Below, one piece after another: positions 38,805 through 48,226 of a stretch of DNA of 64,000 bases. The DNA is taken from contig NZ_CP089985.1 of NCBI RefSeq assembly GCF_021390155.1, forward strand, positions 4,661,001-4,725,000, in the 5' to 3' direction. The position numbers and the translations under genes were made by a program. This stretch comes from Pseudomonas sp. HN11. Its GTDB lineage: Bacteria; Pseudomonadota; Gammaproteobacteria; Pseudomonadales; Pseudomonadaceae. The stretch's first letter is position 1; each line of letters begins with the position of its first letter. The notes beneath the pieces were generated by a model. That model made no database searches. It was not told the DNA's origin and was given only the letters and a program-made list of their open reading frames with translations.

Positions 38805-40016
38805 ATGAAATCAAGCTTCTGGAAATCCGGGCACACCCCGACCCTGTTTGCCGCGTTCCTGTATTTCGACCTGAGCTTCATGGTCTGGTACCTACTGGGC
38901 CCACTGGCGATACAAATTGCCGCCGACCTGCACTTGACCACTCAGCAGCGCGGCCTGATGGTCGCGACGCCGATCCTCGCCGGCGCGATTTTGCGTTTCC
39001 TGATGGGCATGCTGGCGGACAAGCTGTCGCCCAAGACTGCCGGCCTGATTGGCCAGGTGATTGTGATCTGCGCTCTGTTCGGCGCCTGGGAACTGGGGAT
39101 CCACAGCTACGAACAAGCGCTGTTGCTGGGGGTGTTCCTCGGCATGGCCGGCGCATCGTTTGCCGTTGCACTGCCACTGGCCTCCCAGTGGTATCCGGCA
39201 GAACACCAGGGCAAGGCCATGGGCATCGCGGGTGCAGGCAACTCCGGCACGGTGTTCGCCGCATTGCTGGCGCCTGTACTGGCAGCCGCATTTGGCTGGA
39301 GCAACGTGTTCGGCTTTGCATTGATCCCACTCGTGCTGACCCTGATCGCGTTTGCCTGGCTGGCTCGCAATGCGCCTGAACGACCAAAAGCCAAATCCAT
39401 GGCCGACTACTTCAAGGCACTGGGGGACCGTGACAGCTGGTGGTTCATGTTTTTCTACAGTGTGACCTTCGGTGGGTTCATCGGCCTGGCCAGCGCCCTG
39501 CCCGGTTATTTCAACGACCAGTACGGACTGAACCCGGTGACAGCCGGCTATTACACCGCTGCCTGCGTGTTCGGCGGTAGCCTGATGCGCCCACTGGGCG
39601 GCGCCCTGGCGGACCGCTTTGGCGGGATCCGGACCTTACTGGGCATGTACAGCGTAGCGGCGATCTGCATCGCAGCGGTAGGTTTCAACCTGCCGAATTC
39701 CTACGCAGCACTGGCACTTTTCGTCTGCACCATGCTGGGTCTTGGCGCAGGAAATGGCGCAGTGTTCCAGCTGGTTCCCCAGCGTTTCCGCCGTGAGATC
39801 GGCGTGATGACCGGCCTGATCGGCATGGCCGGCGGTATCGGCGGTTTCGCCCTGGCAGCGGGCATGGGCGCGATCAAGCAAAGTACCGGTAGCTATCAAA
39901 TGGCGCTATGGTTATTCGCCAGCCTGTGCGTGTTGGCTTGGTTCGGCCTGCATGGCGTGAAGCGTCGCTGGAGAACCACCTGGGGCTCGGCTGCCGTGAC
40001 GGCTGCGCGGGTCTGA
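38805..40016 (+). CDS. nasA: Nitrate/nitrite transporter of the NarK/NasA family
   Basis: This 403-residue major-facilitator protein has about 12 membrane segments. It carries the nitrate-porter signature segments FDLSFMVWYLLGPLA near the N-terminus, GMAGASFAVALPLASQWYP, and GLGAGNGAVFQLVPQRF in the second half. It imports nitrate for assimilation. The start (MKSSFWKSGHTPTLF) lies 44 bases after the antitermination leader. Its stop overlaps the start of the kinase gene (ATGA). Confidence 0.93.
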   Translation: MKSSFWKSGHTPTLFAAFLYFDLSFMVWYLLGPLAIQIAADLHLTTQQRGLMVATPILAGAILRFLMGMLADKLSPKTAGLIGQVIVICALFGAWELGIHSYEQALLLGVFLGMAGASFAVALPLASQWYPAEHQGKAMGIAGAGNSGTVFAALLAPVLAAAFGWSNVFGFALIPLVLTLIAFAWLARNAPERPKAKSMADYFKALGDRDSWWFMFFYSVTFGGFIGLASALPGYFNDQYGLNPVTAGYYTAACVFGGSLMRPLGGALADRFGGIRTLLGMYSVAAICIAAVGFNLPNSYAALALFVCTMLGLGAGNGAVFQLVPQRFRREIGVMTGLIGMAGGIGGFALAAGMGAIKQSTGSYQMALWLFASLCVLAWFGLHGVKRRWRTTWGSAAVTAARV

Positions 40017-41686
40017 TGAGCCTGCAACTGAGCGTCGCTCAAGCCAGTGCCATCGGCCCACGGGCGGAAAACCAGGACGCGCTGCGGGTGGTGACTCCAG
40101 TGGCCGAACTGGCGGCGAGCAAAGGCTACCTGTACGCCATGGCTGATGGCGTAAGCCAGTGCGCCGACGGTGGCCTGGCCGCACGTTCGACCTTGCAGGC
40201 GCTGGCACTGGACTACTACGCCACGCCGCAAACCTGGAGCGTGGCCCAGGCCCTGGAGCGGTTGCTGCTGGCACAGAATCGCTGGCTGCAGGCCAATGGC
40301 GGTGGCCAGCCCTTGCTGACCACCCTCAGTGCCCTGGTGTTTCGCGGCCAACGCTTTACCCTGGCGCACGTTGGCGATTGCCGCGCGTATCGCTGGCTCG
40401 ATGGCGAATTGCAGCGCATCAGCGAGGATCACGTCTGGGAGCAGCCGGGTATGCAGCACGTGCTCAAGCGCGCCCTCGGCCTGGATCAGCACCTGGTGGT
40501 GGACTTTCTCGATGGCCAGTTACGTGAAGGTGAGTGTTTCCTGCTGCTCAGCGATGGTGTCTGGGCAACTCTGGGCGATCACAGTATCCGTGCGATCTTG
40601 CGCGAGCAAACGGACATGGAGTTGGCGGTCAACACCCTGGTGAGCGCGGCGCACCTGGCCGGCAGTCAGGACAATGCCAGCGCCCTGCTGGTACGGGTCG
40701 ACACCCTCGGCGCGGCCACTCTCGGCGATGCACTGGTGCAGTTGCAGCAGTGGCCACTGCCACCCCAGTTGAAAGCCGGGCAACACTTTGAAGGCTGGCA
40801 GGTAGAATGTGTATTGGCGCAAAGCCGGCAGTCGTTACTGTACCGGGTGCGAGATGCCCAGCAGCAACCCTGGCTGCTCAAAACCCTGCCGCTGAGCCGT
40901 GACGATGACAGCGACGCCGGACAAGCCTTGCTGTCGGAGGAATGGTTTCTACGGCGGGTTGCAGGACGTGCGTTTCCTGAGGTCCATGTCGCCAGCGGGC
41001 GCCAGCATTTATACTACGTGATGCGTGAATATTCCGGTCAAACCCTGGCCGAACTCTTCCAGCGTCAAGGCCCGCTGCCCCTCGCCCAATGGCAGTCGGT
41101 AGCCGAAAGGTTGCTGCGGGCGGTCGGCATGCTGCATCGACGACAGATCCTGCACCGCGATATCAAGCCAGAAAACCTGCTGCTGGGAGAAGATGGCGAA
41201 CTGCGCGTGTTGGATTTCGGCCTGGCGTACTGTCCGGGCCTGTCGGAAGACCACGCTCATGTACTGCCGGGCACGCCAAGTTTTATTGCTCCCGAGGCCT
41301 TCAATGGCGAGCGTCCTACAGCTCAACAGGATTTATACAGCGTCGGCGTCAGCCTCTATTTCCTGCTGACCGGGCATTATCCCTACGGTGAAATCGAAGC
41401 CTTCCAACGGCCCAAATTCAACCAGCCTGTCAGCGCCAGTCGCTACCGTCCCGACCTGCCGGATTGGCTGCCCCTCAGCCTGGAGAGGGCAGTCGCGGCC
41501 CAACCTGCCCATCGTTACGAGACCGCCGAAGAATGGTTGCGGGTGCTGGAACAGGCTGACCGCCAGGAGCTGAGCATACGCCCCAGGCCGCTGCTGGAAC
41601 GCGAGCCGGTGAAGGTCTGGCGCACGCTGGCGCTGCTGTCGATGCTGATCAACTTGGCACTGCTGTATTCACTCTTTCACAGCTGA
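40016..41686 (+). CDS. Fused PP2C-type phosphatase and Ser/Thr protein kinase
   Basis: This 556-residue protein has an N-terminal PP2C-like phosphatase domain (GPRAENQDALRV, YAMADGVSQ, LAHVGDCRAYRW, LLLSDGVW). A protein kinase domain covers about residues 255-525 (catalytic loop LHRDIKPENLLL, then LDFGLAY and PGTPSFIAPEAF). A single C-terminal membrane segment follows (LALLSMLINLALLYSLF). Homologues sit in the same place between nasA and nirB in other pseudomonads. The start overlaps the nasA stop. Its role in nitrate assimilation is not established as far as I know. Confidence 0.92.
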   Translation: MSLQLSVAQASAIGPRAENQDALRVVTPVAELAASKGYLYAMADGVSQCADGGLAARSTLQALALDYYATPQTWSVAQALERLLLAQNRWLQANGGGQPLLTTLSALVFRGQRFTLAHVGDCRAYRWLDGELQRISEDHVWEQPGMQHVLKRALGLDQHLVVDFLDGQLREGECFLLLSDGVWATLGDHSIRAILREQTDMELAVNTLVSAAHLAGSQDNASALLVRVDTLGAATLGDALVQLQQWPLPPQLKAGQHFEGWQVECVLAQSRQSLLYRVRDAQQQPWLLKTLPLSRDDDSDAGQALLSEEWFLRRVAGRAFPEVHVASGRQHLYYVMREYSGQTLAELFQRQGPLPLAQWQSVAERLLRAVGMLHRRQILHRDIKPENLLLGEDGELRVLDFGLAYCPGLSEDHAHVLPGTPSFIAPEAFNGERPTAQQDLYSVGVSLYFLLTGHYPYGEIEAFQRPKFNQPVSASRYRPDLPDWLPLSLERAVAAQPAHRYETAEEWLRVLEQADRQELSIRPRPLLEREPVKVWRTLALLSMLINLALLYSLFHS

Positions 41687-41712
41687 CGTCATCCCTGGAC
41701 GAGGAAAACCCT

Positions 41713-42456
41713 ATGAACGCAAAAGTCTGGCTGGTGGGCGCGGGACCCGGTGATCCGGAGCTGCTGACCCTCAAGGCGGTACGCGCGATGCGTGAGGCCG
41801 ATGTGGTGCTGATCGATGACTTGGTCAATCCGGCGGTGCTGGAACATTGCAGTAACGCGCGGGTAGTCATCGTGGGTAAACGCGGCGGCTGCCGCTCGAC
41901 CCCACAGGACTTTATCCACCGCTTGATGCTGCGCTATGCGCGCCAAGGCAAGTGCGTTGTGCGACTCAAGGGTGGCGACCCGTGCATTTTCGGGCGCGGT
42001 GGTGAGGAGGCTATATGGCTGCGTGAACGGGGCGTCGAGGTGGAGTTGGTCAACGGAATTACCGCAGGGCTGGCAGGCGCGACAAATTGCGCGGTTCCAC
42101 TGACGTTGCGCGGGGTGAGTCGGGGCGTGACGCTGGTCACGGCGCATACCCAGGACAACAGCAGCCTGAATTGGCGTGCACTGGCAGAAGGTGGGACCAC
42201 CCTGGTGGTGTACATGGGCGTGGCGAAGCTGGAAGAAATTCGCCAGCAATTGATCGACGGCGGGATGGCCGCGGATATGCCCGTGGCGATGATCGAAAAT
42301 GCATCGCTGCCCCAGCAAAGGGAATGTCGTAGCGAGCTGTGGCGTATGCATGAAGATGCGCAGGCATTTGCCTTGAAGAGCCCGGCCATCTTGGTGATTG
42401 GACGTGTTTCAGCCCCGGGACAGGTGGCTAGCCTCGCCCAAGCCGCCAGTGCCTGA
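41713..42456 (+). CDS. cobA: Uroporphyrinogen-III C-methyltransferase
   Basis: This 247-residue enzyme makes precorrin-2, the siroheme precursor needed by assimilatory nitrite reductase. It shows the family's N-terminal GxGPGDPELLTLKA motif (VGAGPGDPELLTLKA), DDLVN, RLKGGDPCIFGRGGEE, and NGITAGLAGA. It follows the kinase gene after only 26 bases. In other pseudomonads the nitrite and nitrate reductase genes lie at this point, so here the cluster is shorter. An intrinsic terminator follows. Confidence 0.94.
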   Translation: MNAKVWLVGAGPGDPELLTLKAVRAMREADVVLIDDLVNPAVLEHCSNARVVIVGKRGGCRSTPQDFIHRLMLRYARQGKCVVRLKGGDPCIFGRGGEEAIWLRERGVEVELVNGITAGLAGATNCAVPLTLRGVSRGVTLVTAHTQDNSSLNWRALAEGGTTLVVYMGVAKLEEIRQQLIDGGMAADMPVAMIENASLPQQRECRSELWRMHEDAQAFALKSPAILVIGRVSAPGQVASLAQAASA

Positions 42457-42471
42457 GGCAAATTACAGGCG

Positions 42472-42503
42472 AAAAAAAGCCCGGCCTAAGCCGGGCTTTT
42501 TTT
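42472..42503. terminator. Bidirectional intrinsic terminator between cobA and oprF
   Basis: A perfect stem AGCCCGGC/GCCGGGCT with a CTAA loop has A7 on the left and T7 on the right. It serves the two convergent genes. Confidence 0.92.
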
Positions 42504-42516
42504 CAGCACTCAGTAA

Positions 42517-43497
42517 TTACTGAGCTTGAGCTTCAACCGACGCTTCTACGCGACGGTTAACAGCACGACCAGCTTCAGTTGCGTTGTCAGCAACTGGGCG
42601 GGACTCACCGTAACCTACTGCGGTGATACGGCTAGGAGCAACGCCGTCTTTAACCAGGACTTGCTTAACAGCGTCAGCACGACGCTGGGACAGCTTCTGG
42701 TTGTAAGCGTCTGGACCTACGGAGTCAGTGTGACCAGCAACTTCTACGTTGGTAGCTGGGTACTGAGCCATGAAGTCGGCCAGGTTTTTCACGTCGCCGT
42801 AGCTGTTAGGCTTAACAACCGACTTGTCGAAGTCGAACTTAACGTCCAGCTCAACACGTACAACCTGAGCAACTGGAGCTTCTGGCTCTGGAGTTGGCTC
42901 TGGAGCTGGTGCTGGGGTAGGAGCTGGAGCGACTGCGCCAGCGTTACCGCCGAAGTTCACGCCCAGGCCGACCAGTGCGGAGTAGTCCCACTTGCCGTTG
43001 TCCAGACCGTAGTCAGCTTCAACACCGGCACGAGCGTACAGGTTGTTGGTGAAGTAGTACTTCACGCCAGTACCAACGGTAGCGAAGGTAGTCTGGTCGC
43101 GACCGCTGTGGCCGTCAGCTTGAACGTTGGTACGGCTCTGGTGGCCGAAACCGCCTTCCACGTACGGACGCAGGCTGTCTACGCCAGCTTGACCGAAGTG
43201 ATACTGGGCAACCAGGCTGCCGGTATCGCCTTTGATCTTCTGGTTACCAGTACCGTCGTTCGAACGGGTGTGGTTGGTTTTGTCGTAGGACAGGTTCAAG
43301 GACAGGTCGTCGGTCAGGAAGTAACCGATGCGAGCGCCAGGATTGAAGCCGTCTTCGATGTGCTTGACGCTATCGTTGTACTGCTTCTTGTAGAACAGCT
43401 CGCCTTCAACTGCGCCTTGGCCTTGTGCCAGAACGCCGAAAGAAGTAGCGGCAATAAGAGAACCAATGGCCAAGCCCAAGGTGTTTTTCAGTTTCAT
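42517..43497 (-). CDS. oprF: Major outer-membrane porin OprF
   Basis: OprF is the structural porin that links the outer membrane to peptidoglycan. The 326-residue product has a signal peptide (KLKNTLGLAIGSLIAATSFG), an N-terminal beta barrel (about residues 25-185), a Pro/Ala/Glu linker (PAPTPAPAPEPTPEPEAP), and a C-terminal OmpA-like domain (VAGHTDSVGPDAYNQKLSQR). GGGGA lies about 10 bases before the start. It lies directly downstream of sigX on the same strand; SigX is known to drive oprF transcription in Pseudomonas. Confidence 0.98.
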   Translation of the reverse strand: MKLKNTLGLAIGSLIAATSFGVLAQGQGAVEGELFYKKQYNDSVKHIEDGFNPGARIGYFLTDDLSLNLSYDKTNHTRSNDGTGNQKIKGDTGSLVAQYHFGQAGVDSLRPYVEGGFGHQSRTNVQADGHSGRDQTTFATVGTGVKYYFTNNLYARAGVEADYGLDNGKWDYSALVGLGVNFGGNAGAVAPAPTPAPAPEPTPEPEAPVAQVVRVELDVKFDFDKSVVKPNSYGDVKNLADFMAQYPATNVEVAGHTDSVGPDAYNQKLSQRRADAVKQVLVKDGVAPSRITAVGYGESRPVADNATEAGRAVNRRVEASVEAQAQ

Positions 43498-43604
43498 CCG
43501 TTAAATCCCCATCTGGTGATTGTAAAGCAGTCCCACAAACCGGGGGACAACTCGGCGACAAGTCTAACAGAACTTGCCTACACGTAAGAGATATTTGCCA
43601 CGCA

Positions 43605-44195
43605 CTAAGTTTCAGTCTCGCCCGCAAATTTCTCACGTAATTTATCAAGAGCACGCTTGTAACGCATTTTTGTAGCACTCAAACCCATGTGCATGATGTC
43701 GGCGATTTCCTGGAATTCAAGCTCTGCGACAAATCGTAGCACCAGAATTTCCCGGTCAATCGGGTTCACATACACCAACCAGCGATCAAGTCCGCCCTTC
43801 TCCTCGGGTGCCGGCGCCTTCTCTTCAGACGCTTCCTCAAGGGGGTCCAGACTCAACGCGTCCATCAAGCGACGCTTTCGCCGTTCCTTACGATACTGCG
43901 TGATGCACTCGTTATACGTGATGCTGTATAGCCATGTCTTGAACTTCGATTTGCCCTCAAAGTTCTTCAGGCCATACAGCACCTTGAGCATCACTTCCTG
44001 ACAGACATCGTCCGCATCTCTATCGTTCCCTAAATACCTTGAACAAACGTTGAACAGAGTGCGTTGATATCTGCGCATCAATTCTTCGTACGCGCGTGTT
44101 ACGTGAAACAGCTCCGTGTGTGCGCGCGCGACCAACTCCTCATCAGAGAGCTCACGGGGGTCATAGCGCGTGGACAGCGTTTGGGCTTTATTCAA
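43605..44195 (-). CDS. sigX: ECF sigma factor SigX
   Basis: This 196-residue extracytoplasmic-function sigma factor has region 2 (VCSRYLGNDRDADDVCQEVM and KSKFKTWLYSITYNEC) and region 4 (EILVLRFVAELEFQEIADIM, then SATKMRYKRALDKLRE). It is the SigX of the oprF locus, involved in membrane and fatty-acid homeostasis in Pseudomonas. It lies between oprF and the cmpX-cfrX genes, which respond to the same envelope stress. Confidence 0.96.
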   Translation of the reverse strand: MNKAQTLSTRYDPRELSDEELVARAHTELFHVTRAYEELMRRYQRTLFNVCSRYLGNDRDADDVCQEVMLKVLYGLKNFEGKSKFKTWLYSITYNECITQYRKERRKRRLMDALSLDPLEEASEEKAPAPEEKGGLDRWLVYVNPIDREILVLRFVAELEFQEIADIMHMGLSATKMRYKRALDKLREKFAGETET

Positions 44196-44282
44196 AACAA
44201 GTCGTGCCGACAGTCAGGTCAATGTCCGCCACAACCCGGTCAGCCGGGCCAGCGGCGGCGTACATTAGCAGGGTTTGCCGGA

Positions 44283-45107
44283 TTAGCGGCTACTGACCTG
44301 CTGCTCCAGGAGAATCCGATTGGACAACGACACCAGGTCGCCGTCGTCGGTCAGCACCGTCGTCTTGACTGTACCGATCTCCTCGATTTGCCCTTCGACC
44401 TCGCCCACACGCACCTGTTGCCCAACCTGATACAACTCACGCACATAGATTCCCGCAAGAATCTGACCGGCAATTTCCCGGCTTCCCAAGCCCATGGCCA
44501 GCGCAACGGCCAGACCAACGGTAATCAAAACAATCACAATCACGTGGTTGAGCAGGTCAGTCTTGACCTCCAACTGGCTGATCGCGACCGAAATACTGAT
44601 GATGATCACCAAGCCCTGAGCAATCCGCCCCAAGCCCGCAGCATAGTCCAGCCCCACGCCCTCAGCCGCGCCGCGCACCAGCCCATTGGCCAGTTGCGCC
44701 AGCAAAACGCCTACCAACAGCACCAGCGCGCCGCCGAAAACCTTCGGCAAATACAGCGCAAGCATGTCGAGCGTAGCTGAAACTCGCTCAAGTCCAAGGG
44801 ACTGAGCCGCAGAAACCAGAAAAATCAGCAAAACAAACCAATAAACGATCTTGCCGATCAAGGTGGATATCGGCACCTGAAGCCCGGCGCGCCCCAACAG
44901 CTTGGTCAGACCGGTGCCCGCCATCAGGCGATCGAGGCCCAGTTTCGCAAGCAATTTAGACAGCAGGGTGTCGAGCAGCTTGGCCACGACAAATCCCAGC
45001 AGTACCAGTACCAGAGCGCCAAACAGGTTGGGAATGAAATTCGCCACCTTGGTCCACAATGCGGTCATCGCAGTGACCAGGCTCTGGGTCCAGAGATCAA
45101 GTTCCAT
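44283..45107 (-). CDS. cmpX: CmpX, small-conductance mechanosensitive-channel family protein
   Basis: This 274-residue inner-membrane protein has about four to five membrane segments and an MscS-like soluble part at the C-terminus (GQILAGIYVRELYQVGQQVRVGEVEGQIEEIG). The start MELDLWTQSLVTAM at 45107 gives the length I recall for the P. aeruginosa protein. It is adjacent to cfrX (two bases between stop and start) and upstream of sigX. CmpX is tied to SigX activity and envelope stress. Confidence 0.93.
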   Translation of the reverse strand: MELDLWTQSLVTAMTALWTKVANFIPNLFGALVLVLLGFVVAKLLDTLLSKLLAKLGLDRLMAGTGLTKLLGRAGLQVPISTLIGKIVYWFVLLIFLVSAAQSLGLERVSATLDMLALYLPKVFGGALVLLVGVLLAQLANGLVRGAAEGVGLDYAAGLGRIAQGLVIIISISVAISQLEVKTDLLNHVIVIVLITVGLAVALAMGLGSREIAGQILAGIYVRELYQVGQQVRVGEVEGQIEEIGTVKTTVLTDDGDLVSLSNRILLEQQVSSR

Positions 45108-45109
45108 AT

Positions 45110-45355
45110 TCAATCAGCCTTATCAGCAGTGCGAGCAAGAGGTTTACGACGGGAAACCGGCGATACGTGGGCCGAACCGTTGTTCAGGGCCATCATCAAC
45201 GCCGGCAGCCAGCGGCCGAGCAGACCGAACAGGTCACCCGCCCCTACCTGGCGGTTGGCGGTTTTCAACACGCGGCCCAGGCAGGCATCGTCGTCACGGT
45301 TGGACGGCGAGGCGTTGAGCATGTCACGCAAAGACTGTTCGAACGGATCGTGCAT
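45110..45355 (-). CDS. cfrX: CfrX, conserved small protein of the sigX locus
   Basis: This 81-residue protein (MHDPFEQSLRDMLNASPSNR) has a Cys in DDDACLGRVLKTANRQ and a short hydrophobic stretch (LFGLLGRWLPALMMAL). It is coupled to cmpX. Its position between cmaX and cmpX matches CfrX of P. aeruginosa. The molecular function is unknown. The start at 45355 leaves the strongly conserved part intact. Confidence 0.85.
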   Translation of the reverse strand: MHDPFEQSLRDMLNASPSNRDDDACLGRVLKTANRQVGAGDLFGLLGRWLPALMMALNNGSAHVSPVSRRKPLARTADKAD

Positions 45356-45441
45356 AAAGACCTCTCGCAAGTGATTTAAAAGACGAGGGTAAAATTCTTG
45401 GGGTCACATAGAACTCTTCCTGTGTTCAGGTCATATTCAGC

Positions 45442-46437
45442 TCAAACCCAGCGCAATCGTCGAAATAGCCACCATTGCCCCAGCGCCACCGAGACCATCA
45501 ACAGGCACGCAACCATGAATCCATAGGGGCTGGCGGAGAACGGAATACCGCCCACATTGATCCCTAACAGACCGGTGAGAAAACTCATCGGCAGGAAGAT
45601 CCCGGTGATGATCCCGAAGCGGTACATGGTGCGGTTCATGCGCACGCTCAAGCGCCGGTCTTCGGCCTCCAGCACCAGCCCCACGCGCTCCCGGGTCAAT
45701 TCGAGCTCTTCCAGATAACGGGTCAGGCTGTTGTTCAATTCGTTCCAGTAGTCAGCATCATCATCACAGAACCACGGCAATTTGATCCGCGTGAGCTGGG
45801 CAAAAATATCCCGCTGCGGAGCAAGGAATCGCTTCAGCCCAGCGGCTCGTCGACGGATCTGCAGGACGCTGCCATGTTCCGGGGTGTACCGTTCGTCGGT
45901 ATCAAGTTTTTCTTCCTCGGCGTCGACGATTTCAGACAAATCCGAGACCAGGTCCTGCACTTTGTTAGTCAGGTACTGGGCCATATAGAGGATAAGTTCT
46001 GAGGCAGTCTTCGGCCCTTTGCCATCCGCTAATTGCACCAGTAGCTCGTCAGTGGCGCGCAATGGGCGCAGTCGCAAGGAAATCACGCGACTGGCCGCCG
46101 CAAAGATACGCACCGATACCATGTCTTCCGGCTCAGCACCTGGATTGAGGTTGACCCCACGCAGGAACAACAGCAATTCCGAGTCTGGTAGTGGCAACAG
46201 GCGCGGGCGAGTATTTTCCTCCAGCAGCAGGTCACACGCAAATTCGCTCAAACCGCTGGATTTGCGCAGCCAGGTCTGGGTTTGCGGGTGACTGCGATCC
46301 CAATGCAGCCACAGGCTTTCCTGGGGTTGCAGTTGCAAGTCGTCGAGCTCTGTCCGGGCAATCGAACGCGCACCGCCTTTACCGTCCAGTACCAGGGCAT
46401 GCACCAGCCCCCATTGCGCGTTTTCTTCCTCGAACAT
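45442..46437 (-). CDS. cmaX: CmaX, CorA/ZntB-family metal transporter
   Basis: This 331-residue protein has a large cytoplasmic N-terminal funnel domain, with a long coiled helix around residues 180-265, and two C-terminal membrane segments. The loop after the first segment reads GINVGGIP, the ZntB-like variant of the CorA GMN signature, so zinc or a related divalent ion is the likely substrate. It lies in the conserved rraA-cmaX-cfrX-cmpX-sigX order. Confidence 0.92.
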   Translation of the reverse strand: MFEEENAQWGLVHALVLDGKGGARSIARTELDDLQLQPQESLWLHWDRSHPQTQTWLRKSSGLSEFACDLLLEENTRPRLLPLPDSELLLFLRGVNLNPGAEPEDMVSVRIFAAASRVISLRLRPLRATDELLVQLADGKGPKTASELILYMAQYLTNKVQDLVSDLSEIVDAEEEKLDTDERYTPEHGSVLQIRRRAAGLKRFLAPQRDIFAQLTRIKLPWFCDDDADYWNELNNSLTRYLEELELTRERVGLVLEAEDRRLSVRMNRTMYRFGIITGIFLPMSFLTGLLGINVGGIPFSASPYGFMVACLLMVSVALGQWWLFRRLRWV

Positions 46438-46450
46438 CCTTACCCCTGTC

Positions 46451-46942
46451 TTATTCAGGCATTTTCAGCGGGCTGGGGGAAACGATCACGCCGTTGTTAT
46501 CGGCATACACGTACTCTCCAGGGCGAAACGTCACGCCTGCAAACGTGACCACTACGTTCAGGTCGCCAATGCCGCGCTTGTCTGTCTTCATCGGGTGGCT
46601 CGCCAAGGCCTGCACGCCCAAATCTGTCTGGGCAATAACGTCTACATCACGGATGCAGCCGTAGATCACCAGGCCTTCCCAACCGTTTTTCGCGGCTTTC
46701 TCGGCGATCATGTCGCCCAACAGCGCGCGACGTAGGGAACCACCACCGTCAACCACCAGCACCTTACCGGCGCCCGGCTGATCAGCCTGCTCCTTGACCA
46801 GGGAGTTATCTTCGAAGCATTTGATAGTGACGATCTCGCCGCCGAAGGAATCTCGGCCGCCGAAGTTGCTGAACATCGGTTCGAGCACCTGCACCAGGTC
46901 CGGATAGGCGTCGCACAGATCAGGGGTCACGTAATGGTTCAT
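46451..46942 (-). CDS. rraA: RraA-family regulator of ribonuclease E or related aldolase
   Basis: This 163-residue protein ([20 protein letters not shown]) shows the family motifs [34 protein letters not shown] and [19 protein letters not shown]. Some members inhibit RNase E by trimer binding; others have aldolase activity on 4-hydroxy-4-methyl-2-oxoglutarate-type substrates. The start at 46942 removes a 33-residue upstream extension without homology. It is 13 bases upstream of cmaX. Confidence 0.92.
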   Translation of the reverse strand: MNHYVTPDLCDAYPDLVQVLEPMFSNFGGRDSFGGEIVTIKCFEDNSLVKEQADQPGAGKVLVVDGGGSLRRALLGDMIAEKAAKNGWEGLVIYGCIRDVDVIAQTDLGVQALASHPMKTDKRGIGDLNVVVTFAGVTFRPGEYVYADNNGVIVSPSPLKMPE

Positions 46943-47130
46943 TGAAAAATTCCTTTCCGTCAAAGAGGTGTCTTTCGAAAGAAGCGCCAGCCAGAGCAGG
47001 TGCGAAACATCCCATTCGCCTCGCCGCAACGCAATAGCCACTACGCGACTGAATATGACCAGAAGCGTTTAACGCGTCATATCTTAGCCGCAACCACACG
47101 CAAACGAAACGTCCCTGGCAGAGCGCCGCG

Positions 47131-48120
47131 TCAAACCGCAGCCGACACCTTGGCCTGCGCGCCAAACAACGGTGTGAGCGGATCTTTCAGCCACCGCGCC
47201 ACCAAAGGCCACACTTCGGCCTGGGCCGCTTTGCTGACAAGCATTTCCACATGCCCGAAATCTCCGGTAAAGCCTTGCTGCCGGCCCAGGCACAGGTACT
47301 GACGATGCTCGGAGCCGACTTGCTCGAAAAGCTTGCGACAGGCCCAGTCGGGGTCTTGATGATCACCGGCGGCACTGACGGCCAACAGCGGCACATCGAC
47401 TTCGGCCAAGCCTTTCCACCAATCGTTATTGCCTTCACCAAAGCGGCCAAACAGACCATTCCAACGCATGGCTTCGATCAGCACGCCCGCAGGCTCGTCT
47501 TCAGGACCACGCTTGAACCGCGAGCCGGATAATTCGCCGAAGCGCTTCAACAGCAAGCGGCCCGTCCATTCCACCGGGGGCAATTTCAACGGCCAGTGGG
47601 TACGACTGACCTGGCAGCCAAACAGCGCCACCGACGCCACTGCTGGCGCGCCAAGGTGCTGCCCGCCGAGCGCCGCAGCCAAACTGGTGCCGCCCAGGGA
47701 ATGGCCGATCCAATGGGGGATCTGCCCGCTTTGCTCACGCACGAACGCGCCAATGGCCGGTAAGTCATAGCGCGCATAGTCAGCAACACGGTTCCGGGCG
47801 TAGTCATGATTGCGCTTAGACAGGCCATGACCACGCATTTCAGGGATCCAGACATCAAACCCCTCCCGCGCCAGGTAAGCCCCCAGGCCGATCCCTCTAG
47901 GCGAGTACCAAAAACGGCGATTGGAAAAACTGCCGTGCAGCAAAATAACCGGTATGCCCCGGTTTTCCGGGACATCGGCCAGGCCCAAACGGGTAACCGC
48001 CAGCTCGACGGTGCCGTCAGGGCTGTTACCGGGTTTGAGGCGGTACACATCTTCACTCAGGTCGCCACGACGTTCAGCGCTGATCAAGGCGACGGGAAAC
48101 AGGTTGCTGCTGCTTTGCAT
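47131..48120 (-). CDS. estX: Alpha/beta hydrolase (EstX-like esterase)
   Basis: This product of about 329 residues is an alpha/beta-hydrolase. The oxyanion region is ILLHGSFSNRRFW and the nucleophile elbow is WIGHSLGGTSLAA. A late acid/base pair is seen in AAGDHQDPDW and GDFGHVEMLVS. It has no signal peptide. The start at 48120 (MQSSSNLFPVALISAE) follows the terminator of ppsA. The natural ester substrate is unknown; homologues lie at this position in other pseudomonads. Confidence 0.88.
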   Translation of the reverse strand: MQSSSNLFPVALISAERRGDLSEDVYRLKPGNSPDGTVELAVTRLGLADVPENRGIPVILLHGSFSNRRFWYSPRGIGLGAYLAREGFDVWIPEMRGHGLSKRNHDYARNRVADYARYDLPAIGAFVREQSGQIPHWIGHSLGGTSLAAALGGQHLGAPAVASVALFGCQVSRTHWPLKLPPVEWTGRLLLKRFGELSGSRFKRGPEDEPAGVLIEAMRWNGLFGRFGEGNNDWWKGLAEVDVPLLAVSAAGDHQDPDWACRKLFEQVGSEHRQYLCLGRQQGFTGDFGHVEMLVSKAAQAEVWPLVARWLKDPLTPLFGAQAKVSAAV

Positions 48121-48133
48121 AATGCTCTTGCAC

Positions 48134-48167
48134 AAAAAAGGGCGGCGTCCGGATGGAGTTCCGCCCT
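48134..48167 (-). terminator. Intrinsic terminator before estX
   Basis: On the minus strand GGGCGG pairs with CCGCCC around an inner hairpin and is followed by T6. It lies between ppsA and estX, which run in the same direction. Confidence 0.75.
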
Positions 48168-48180
48168 GCACAGATAAGAA

Positions 48181-48209
48181 TGCCGGTCACCCACAACGGG
48201 TGACCGGCA
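48181..48209. terminator. Perfect 12-bp hairpin after ppsA
   Basis: TGCCGGTCACCC and GGGTGACCGGCA form a perfect stem around a five-base loop, 18 bases past the ppsA stop. The following T run is weak (TTCTT), so it may mainly protect the 3' end while the element at 48134-48167 does most of the termination. Confidence 0.6.
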
Positions 48210-48226
48210 CTTTTGACGTGACGATC

